From CAZOVB01 sp964583095 (GTDB lineage Bacteria > Planctomycetota > Phycisphaerae > SM23-33): a DNA stretch of 64,000 nucleotides. The stretch spans positions 62,001 through 126,000 of the forward strand of contig CAZOVB010000004.1 of NCBI GenBank assembly GCA_964583095.1. The letters run 5' to 3'. The position numbers were made by a program, and so were the translations under genes. The notes beneath the pieces were generated by a model. It had not been told where the DNA came from. It did no database searches and saw nothing but the letters and a program-made list of their open reading frames with translations. Below are positions 59,193-64,000 of this stretch, piece by piece. Within the stretch, counting starts at the first letter, position 1; each line of letters starts with the position of its first letter.

Positions 59193-60587
59193 ATGCGACT
59201 CTATCTGATCAATCCGTTCAACCCGATGGTGAGCTTGGCCAACATCCGCCAAAGCCGTTGGAATCGGTATCGTGTCTGGAAGCCGCTGGGGCTGTTGGTG
59301 CTGGCCGGCCTGACCGGGCCGGAGTGGGAGATCACCATCCTGGATGAGAATCTCGGTCTGGCCGATTACGAGGCTTTGCCGCGCCCGGACCTGGTTGGCA
59401 TTACCGCCTTTACCTCACAGGCCAGCCGCGCCTATGAACTGGCCGAGTTCTTCCGGGGTATGAAGGTGCCCGTGGTGATGGGCGGCATTCACGCGACGAT
59501 GTGCACCTCCGAAGCCCTGGAGCACGTGGATTCGGTAGTGACAGGCGAGGCGGAAGGCGTTTGGCCGCGCGTGCTGGAGGATGCCGGCCGGGGCAAGCTC
59601 GAACAGATCTACGAGGGCGGACAGGTCGACATGGCCGAGGTCCCCGTGGCCCGACACGACCTTCTCGATACCGGCTATGCGTTTGGATCCGTCCAGACAA
59701 CGCGAGGCTGCCCGCTGGACTGTACTTTCTGCTCGGTTTCGTCCTTCAACGGGAAGCGATACCGCCATCGGCCTATTGAGAATGTCGTCCGGGAGATGCG
59801 GACCATCCGCGAAAAGCGGGTCCTTTTCGTGGACGACAATCTCATCGGTACCAGCCAGGCCCACATCGCCCGTGCAAAGAAACTTTTTCAGGCGATCATC
59901 GACGCCGGGCTCAAGAAGAAATGGATCTGCCAGGTGACGATCAACATGGCCGACGATCCGGAACTGCTGGATCTGGCGGCCAAGGCAGGTTGTTGCGGAG
60001 TGTTCATCGGGTTCGAGTCTCCCACGCCCCAAGGACTGGCCGAGGTAGGCAAGAAGTTCAACCTGCTCAATCACCGGGACTTTGCCGCATCGATTCGCCG
60101 GTTCCACAAACGCAGGATGTTGGTCGTCGGCTCTTTCATCATGGGCTTGGATACCGACGGACCCGGGATCGGCATGCAGATTGCGCGGACGGCCGAAGAG
60201 TACGGGGTGGATGTTCTCAACGCACTGTTCCTGACGCCCTTGCCGGGCACGCGCCTCTGGGATTCGCTGGACGAGCAGGATCGCATTTCCGCCGGCAACT
60301 ACCCCGAGGACTGGAAGTACTACACGCTGGGTTTCCCGACCGCTCGCTACAAGGGCCTCTCCCGTCTGGAGATCATCGAGGAGATGAAAGCCTGCGAGAA
60401 CTATTTTTACTCTCGGGCTCGGATCGCCCGTCGAATGACACGCAGCCTGCTGCGAGGGCACAGGCCTCTGCTTTCCCTGGTGAGCAATCTCTCCTACCGC
60501 AAGAACGCCAGGCTGACCCATGCGATGTACGACAGGCTGGATGAGTATCCGCAGGTTCCGGCCCAAGCGTGTGTTGCCCCGGTTTGA
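59193..60587 (+). CDS. B12-binding-domain radical SAM protein
   Basis: A 464-residue enzyme of the B12-dependent radical SAM type, which usually methylates unactivated carbon or performs rearrangements. The N-terminal cobalamin-binding fold is residues 1-145 (LYLINPFNPMVS, ITILDENLGLADYEA, VPVVMGGIHATMCTSEALEHVDSVVTGEAE); it has no DxHxxG, so cobalamin binding would be base-off without His. The cluster motif is Cys173-x3-Cys177-x2-Cys180 (TTRGCPLDCTFCSV). The C-terminal part may be DUF4070-like. HpnP-type hopanoid methylases have a similar order, but no hopanoid gene is nearby. Substrate unknown. It follows the helicase by 84 bp. Confidence 0.82.
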   Translation: MRLYLINPFNPMVSLANIRQSRWNRYRVWKPLGLLVLAGLTGPEWEITILDENLGLADYEALPRPDLVGITAFTSQASRAYELAEFFRGMKVPVVMGGIHATMCTSEALEHVDSVVTGEAEGVWPRVLEDAGRGKLEQIYEGGQVDMAEVPVARHDLLDTGYAFGSVQTTRGCPLDCTFCSVSSFNGKRYRHRPIENVVREMRTIREKRVLFVDDNLIGTSQAHIARAKKLFQAIIDAGLKKKWICQVTINMADDPELLDLAAKAGCCGVFIGFESPTPQGLAEVGKKFNLLNHRDFAASIRRFHKRRMLVVGSFIMGLDTDGPGIGMQIARTAEEYGVDVLNALFLTPLPGTRLWDSLDEQDRISAGNYPEDWKYYTLGFPTARYKGLSRLEIIEEMKACENYFYSRARIARRMTRSLLRGHRPLLSLVSNLSYRKNARLTHAMYDRLDEYPQVPAQACVAPV

Positions 60588-60644
60588 CAGGCATCGCCGG
60601 GCGGTTGGGAGGATCCCGGTCCGTCGCTTTGGGCAGAAACGGCG

Positions 60645-63155
60645 TTACTGCGTTGGACGCAGGAGGATATCCGGCTGGTCGCCGCGGCCAAAGGTGCTTG
60701 CGCCAGGCCACTGACAGCCCCAGTTGCCGACAGAGATCCTGCGCAGCCGGAGCCTGCCGCCCAGGACTTTCAGCCGGGCCTGCGGTGATCGTTCTGCCGG
60801 CTTGAGCTGGATCGTCCCAAAGGCATAGCCGGTCGACCAGAACCACTGAACGCTCGATTCGGGCATGGCAAAGGCCATTGCAGCTTTGCGGGCGTCGTAA
60901 TCGAAGCCGGTCAATGCCAGAAGGGCCGCCCAACTGGCCATGGCCCGTGCGTAGTGGTGTCCGCACTCGTATTCGTCAAAGGGGTTTCTCCGCAGGCCGT
61001 CGTAGCGGTTTCGGATCGCGCGGATCAGTTCGAGCCCCTCTGCGGTCATTCCTTCCTGGATCATTCCCACGGCGGCGGTGTATTCGAAGCCGGTCATGGC
61101 CTCGGCGAAGTAGGGGAACGGCTGGGCGGGGCGGTCTCCTCGTGGGTAGCTGCACATGAGGGTCGCGGCCTCGTCGGCCAGGGCGTAGGTCCGCATGGGG
61201 TTGAAGTGCTCCTTGAGATCTCTGCGGAAGTTGCAGCGGTAGATCGACCGGAGCGTCTTGCGGACCTTCTTGCGATCGTGCAGGTAGCCCAGGTTGCAGA
61301 CGTGGGCCATGTACTGTCCCACGAGTTGATCGATCAGGCACCCGGGGCCGATCTGGAACTGCGGCTTGAGGACATCTTCTGCGCCCATGCCGCTGGTCAG
61401 GCCCGGGCGGATGTCGTCCGGGGAGGCGGGTGGCTGGATGATCTGCTGGTAATACTGGCCGTTGAAGAGGTTCGCATCCATCCAGGCCGAGCCGGAGGCA
61501 AAGAGTTCCGCGCAGGTCTCGGCGAAGCTGTCCTGGCCCAGGTGCCGGGCCATCTCCTGTGCGGCTCTCAGGGCCCCGAGGTACCAGCCGGTCATCTGGG
61601 GGTTTGGCCCGAAGTATTCGACGTCCATGGTGTTGTGCTGGCAGCCTTCCATGACGCCGTCGCGATCGGCATCCCAGGATCCCTCCAGCCAGCAGAACTC
61701 CAGGGCCTTTCGCGCCCGGGGCCAGAGCTTCTCCAGCCAGGCGTCGTCGCCGCTGAGCTTCCAGTCGCGATAGAGCTTCATGAGGGTGCCCATCTGCCCG
61801 TCGGCTGCGGCGCAGTGCCAGTCGTCTGCTTCCAGGGGCAGGGCCTTGCGGAAGGCCTGGAAGCCCGTCTGGTCGGTGGCGTGGAGGAATTCGACCTCCC
61901 GCATCGAGCGGCTCAGGTCTCCGTAGAGAAAGGCCGTCGCCTGCTCGTAGTTCCACACGTGTGTGCAGGAGCCTTCGCAGCAGCCGGCCTGGTCGCAGCA
62001 GCCCTCCCAGCCGAAAAGGTTCCCGTCGGCCGTGCGGAAAACCGTCTGGCTGCGCAGGGTGGAGAGGTTGAACAGCGAGGCCTCGCGGACCTCGGCGGGC
62101 AGGTCGCTGTCACAGAAGGCCTGGACGAACTCGACGGTGTCGGCTTCGAGTCGTTTGCGGCGGCGCGCGAATTTCTCGGCCACTTCAAAGGCGTCGGCGA
62201 ACCGGCAGGGGTAGTGGTTGGTGAGCCCTTTGGTGTCGCACTCGTCGCCCTTTTGCCAGGGCCTGCGGTTGGGGAACCGCCAGGTCAGCAGGAAGGTCAG
62301 GTTGCGGCTGGCTTTTGGAGGAACACGCAGTCGCGAGGCCAGCGAGGCGATGGGTTCTTGCCCTTGCGGGCGCGGTTCGAGTCGGCCGTCGTCGGAGAAA
62401 TCATCCCAGAAGTCCAGCAGGCCCTGTCCCCATCGGCCCGAGAGCCAGTGCGTCCGGTGCGTGACCGACCGGGCCGAGAGCAGCGAGAGGCAGAGTTGGC
62501 CCCGCTGGATGGAGTTTTCGGGCAGGTCCGGCGCGTTCAGAACCACCCCGGTTACTCCCTGGCCCCGGCGGAGGCTGTTGACTCTACGTGTGTTCTTGTC
62601 GCCCAGGAAGTTGCGAACAGAGCCGGCCACCGCTGCCTCGACGGGAGACGACGTCGGGTTCTCCAGCACGAAGCGAAGCATGGCCACAGGCCAGGAGGAG
62701 GCGTCGGCATCGGCGGGAACCATGGGGTTGATCGCCTCGATCCGCACGCGCAGGGGGACGCCGGGGTCCGAGAGGTTCACCTGGGCCAGCGGGTAGGCGG
62801 CCTCGAAGCTGCATCCTGCAAAGCGGGGCAGCGACGCGTTTGCCAGCGTCGCCTTGTCGGGGCCTCCGCTCTGGGCGCGCTCGTGCTGGGATGGATGGAT
62901 CGCCCCCTCCAGGCAGCGGGTGGTGGAGTGGCCGGCCTTGTCGCGCGTCCAGAGAGCAAAGAAGCTCTCGGTGGGGGCAAAGCCCTTGTCGGGGTGGTCG
63001 CGAAGTTCCCAGTCGATGAGTTGGCCTCTGCCGCCGAGGCTGATCGTTCCCGTGCCGATACCCCCGAGGGGCATGGCGATGCGGGTGAGCTGCTCGCCGG
63101 TGTATCGCTTGAGCACGGGCCAGGGAGCCTTGGCTTTGGGGGCTGATTTTCCCAC
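60645..63155 (-). CDS. GH116-family beta-glucosidase (GBA2-like)
   Basis: An 836-residue glycoside hydrolase related to non-lysosomal glucosylceramidase and archaeal/bacterial GH116 enzymes. The N-terminal domain begins with the conserved PLGGIGTGTISLGG...GQLIDWEL. The (alpha/alpha)6 domain starts near residue 360 with SLFNLSTLRSQTVFRTADG, and EGSCTHVWNYEQAT and NTMDVEYFGPNPQMTGWYLGALRAAQEMA match the conserved catalytic-domain blocks. No signal peptide, so it likely acts inside the cell. The start is a GTG at 63155 with GGAAAGG about eight bases before it. Activity on glucosides, galactosides or other sugars cannot be told. Confidence 0.85.
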   Translation of the reverse strand: MGKSAPKAKAPWPVLKRYTGEQLTRIAMPLGGIGTGTISLGGRGQLIDWELRDHPDKGFAPTESFFALWTRDKAGHSTTRCLEGAIHPSQHERAQSGGPDKATLANASLPRFAGCSFEAAYPLAQVNLSDPGVPLRVRIEAINPMVPADADASSWPVAMLRFVLENPTSSPVEAAVAGSVRNFLGDKNTRRVNSLRRGQGVTGVVLNAPDLPENSIQRGQLCLSLLSARSVTHRTHWLSGRWGQGLLDFWDDFSDDGRLEPRPQGQEPIASLASRLRVPPKASRNLTFLLTWRFPNRRPWQKGDECDTKGLTNHYPCRFADAFEVAEKFARRRKRLEADTVEFVQAFCDSDLPAEVREASLFNLSTLRSQTVFRTADGNLFGWEGCCDQAGCCEGSCTHVWNYEQATAFLYGDLSRSMREVEFLHATDQTGFQAFRKALPLEADDWHCAAADGQMGTLMKLYRDWKLSGDDAWLEKLWPRARKALEFCWLEGSWDADRDGVMEGCQHNTMDVEYFGPNPQMTGWYLGALRAAQEMARHLGQDSFAETCAELFASGSAWMDANLFNGQYYQQIIQPPASPDDIRPGLTSGMGAEDVLKPQFQIGPGCLIDQLVGQYMAHVCNLGYLHDRKKVRKTLRSIYRCNFRRDLKEHFNPMRTYALADEAATLMCSYPRGDRPAQPFPYFAEAMTGFEYTAAVGMIQEGMTAEGLELIRAIRNRYDGLRRNPFDEYECGHHYARAMASWAALLALTGFDYDARKAAMAFAMPESSVQWFWSTGYAFGTIQLKPAERSPQARLKVLGGRLRLRRISVGNWGCQWPGASTFGRGDQPDILLRPTQ

Positions 63156-63525
63156 GGGCCGATCCTTTCCTTATAAGGAACACGATTGCCCGCCAGCCTA
63201 CCGCCACCGACCCCCAAAGGCCACGCAAAGTTTACGTGGCCGTTGCTCCTGCTCCTTCGGCAGGCGCGTGGGAAACGCTCGAAGGACGTTGTCCTTCTCG
63301 CAGTGTCCCACCCTACAGATGGCCGTAAGCGGATTCGAAAGCAGGATGGGAACCTGCAAAGCGGCTCCCAAGCGCCGGCCGGTGTGTCCTTTCGATTCGC
63401 ATCCGTCTAAAGATGTATTCGGGCACGAACGAGGCCCCGCCTTGGGGACAAGGCGGGGGCACCGGCGAGGGGCGTTGACCCTGAGACGTAACCCCCAGGT
63501 CGGGGCCGTCATCAGGAGACGCTTG
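63156..63525 (-). other. Structured intergenic region with four hairpins
   Basis: 370 bp between the MFS and GH116 genes, both on the minus strand. Stems: GGCCACG 63219-63225 with CGTGGCC 63235-63241; CCTGC 63248-63252 with GCAGG 63260-63264; GAAGGAC 63281-63287 with GTCCTTC 63291-63297; and a perfect 10-bp CCCCGCCTTG 63435-63444 with CAAGGCGGGG 63449-63458. The last may terminate the MFS transcript; the first is followed by TTT on the minus strand. No coding frame is convincing. Could contain a small RNA. Confidence 0.5.
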
Positions 63526-64000
63526 TCAGGTTTCGAGGCTGTAGAGTTCCTGCTGGGCGGGGCTGACGCGTCGAAGGAGTACGATGCTGCCGGCCAGGCC
63601 GATGGCGACGACCGCGCAGGCGACGGCAATGGCGGGCATGTAGCTGGCGGTAACGTCAAAGAGCCAGCCGCCGATAACGGGGCCCACGATTCCCGCAACT
63701 CCGTAGGCCAGGAACACCAGCGGGTACACTGCCGCCACACGGGCCAGTCCGTATCGCGAGGCCACCTGGGACGCGTAGACCACGAAGCAGGCTCCGAAGC
63801 CGAAGCCCACCAGGAAGGAAATGCCGATGAACAAGGCCGGGGTCTTCACCAAACCCAGGGCCGCCAGCGGCAAACCCAGCGAGAGCAGCTTGATCGGGAT
63901 CACACGCTGGTCGCTCCGGTCGCAGATCCATCCCCAGAGGATTCGTCCGGCGGCATTGCCGGCCGCGAAGGCGCTGATCGACGCCGTGGCCGGTACCGAG
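63526..64000 (-). CDS. MFS transporter, 5' partial
   Basis: The 3' 157 codons of a major-facilitator-superfamily transporter; the frame stays open to the window edge, so the gene begins outside. The visible part holds the last six helices, with the motif GNAAGRILWGWICDRSD at the start of the second half (the G-N-x-x-G-R-x-x-W-G-x-x-D element of the oxalate/formate and monocarboxylate antiporter group), and ends in QQELYSLET. Monocarboxylate or similar anions are likely substrates. On the same strand as GH116, with 370 bp between. Confidence 0.85.
   Translation of the reverse strand, partial: SVPATASISAFAAGNAAGRILWGWICDRSDQRVIPIKLLSLGLPLAALGLVKTPALFIGISFLVGFGFGACFVVYASQVASRYGLARVAAVYPLVFLAYGVAGIVGPVIGGWLFDVTASYMPAIAVACAVVAIGLAGSIVLLRRVSPAQQELYSLET

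Noticed and set aside
60001..60030. T-arm-like GGGTTCGAGTCTCCC as part of a tRNA gene
   Set aside because: It lies inside the B12-type radical SAM coding sequence (residues IGFESPTP), and no acceptor or anticodon arms can be folded around it.

Overview
The window looks like a chromosomal segment of a GC-rich member of the Planctomycetota, most likely class Phycisphaerae. The inference rests on three things. A secreted-protein tail ends in a PEP-CTERM sorting signal with a poly-Arg end. XylR/AraC-type regulators join a LacI-like sensor to an AraC helix-turn-helix. Several proteins have planctomycete-style architectures (a DUF4175-like protein with a GQE-rich tail, a malectin/BNR lipoprotein, a Tat signal of the RRTFLQ type). 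No rRNA, tRNA, CRISPR array or insertion sequence was recognised. Both edges cut genes: a histidine kinase at the left and an MFS transporter at the right.

Layout. 1-6.8 kb: sensor kinase, then a minus-strand envelope block (secreted protein, BamD-like TPR protein, LptE-like lipoprotein overlapping it by 4 bp, FtsH). 7.2-11.6 kb: Rrf2 regulator, RecO, DUF4345 membrane protein, and a large DUF4175-like membrane protein with about 20 GQGQGE repeats. 11.7-18.3 kb: a minus-strand run with a SPASM radical SAM enzyme, a BsuPI-type lipoprotein, a tetraether-synthase/MJ0619-like (COG1964) radical SAM enzyme with a TTG start, a COG3581-like Fe-S protein and an MGDG-synthase-like glycosyltransferase. 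This is the best candidate for an undescribed lipid- or cofactor-modifying system. 18.4-25.9 kb: membrane/TPR protein, a 1440-residue AsmA-like protein and YchF. 26-29.9 kb: an unusual protein built from two copies of a kinase-like domain, a XylR-type regulator with a palindrome in its promoter, and an 800-bp non-coding stretch holding a strong minus-strand terminator, four alternating hairpin arms and a 10-codon micro-ORF with a Shine-Dalgarno fully complementary to the 16S 3' end.

30-41 kb: malectin/BNR lipoprotein, APC permease fused to an EIIA-like domain, GH20-like hydrolase, CcsA and ResB (system II cytochrome c maturation), alkaline-phosphatase-superfamily lipoprotein, tyrosine recombinase. 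42-55 kb: TatC, a pseudoreceiver-CheX protein, TatA, zinc-ribbon protein, IspH, DUF1570-like peptidase with HflX, PHP-like protein, MBL-fold hydrolase, URO-D-family methyltransferase, AIM24 protein, small lipoproteins. 55.4-57.3 kb is a scarred segment: a Tat-signal/beta-propeller chimera, then a regulator and a PEP-CTERM protein that both lost their 5' ends at the same point near 56.8 kb. 57.8-64 kb: DEAD-box helicase, B12-binding radical SAM enzyme, GH116 glucosidase, MFS transporter.

Taken together the genes serve envelope building (LptE, BamD-like, AsmA, Tat, glycolipid synthesis), Fe-S/radical chemistry (three radical SAM enzymes, IspH, COG3581) and carbohydrate use (GH20, GH116, malectin/BNR, XylR-type regulators). 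Functional calls come from recognised motifs read by eye; no database search was run.
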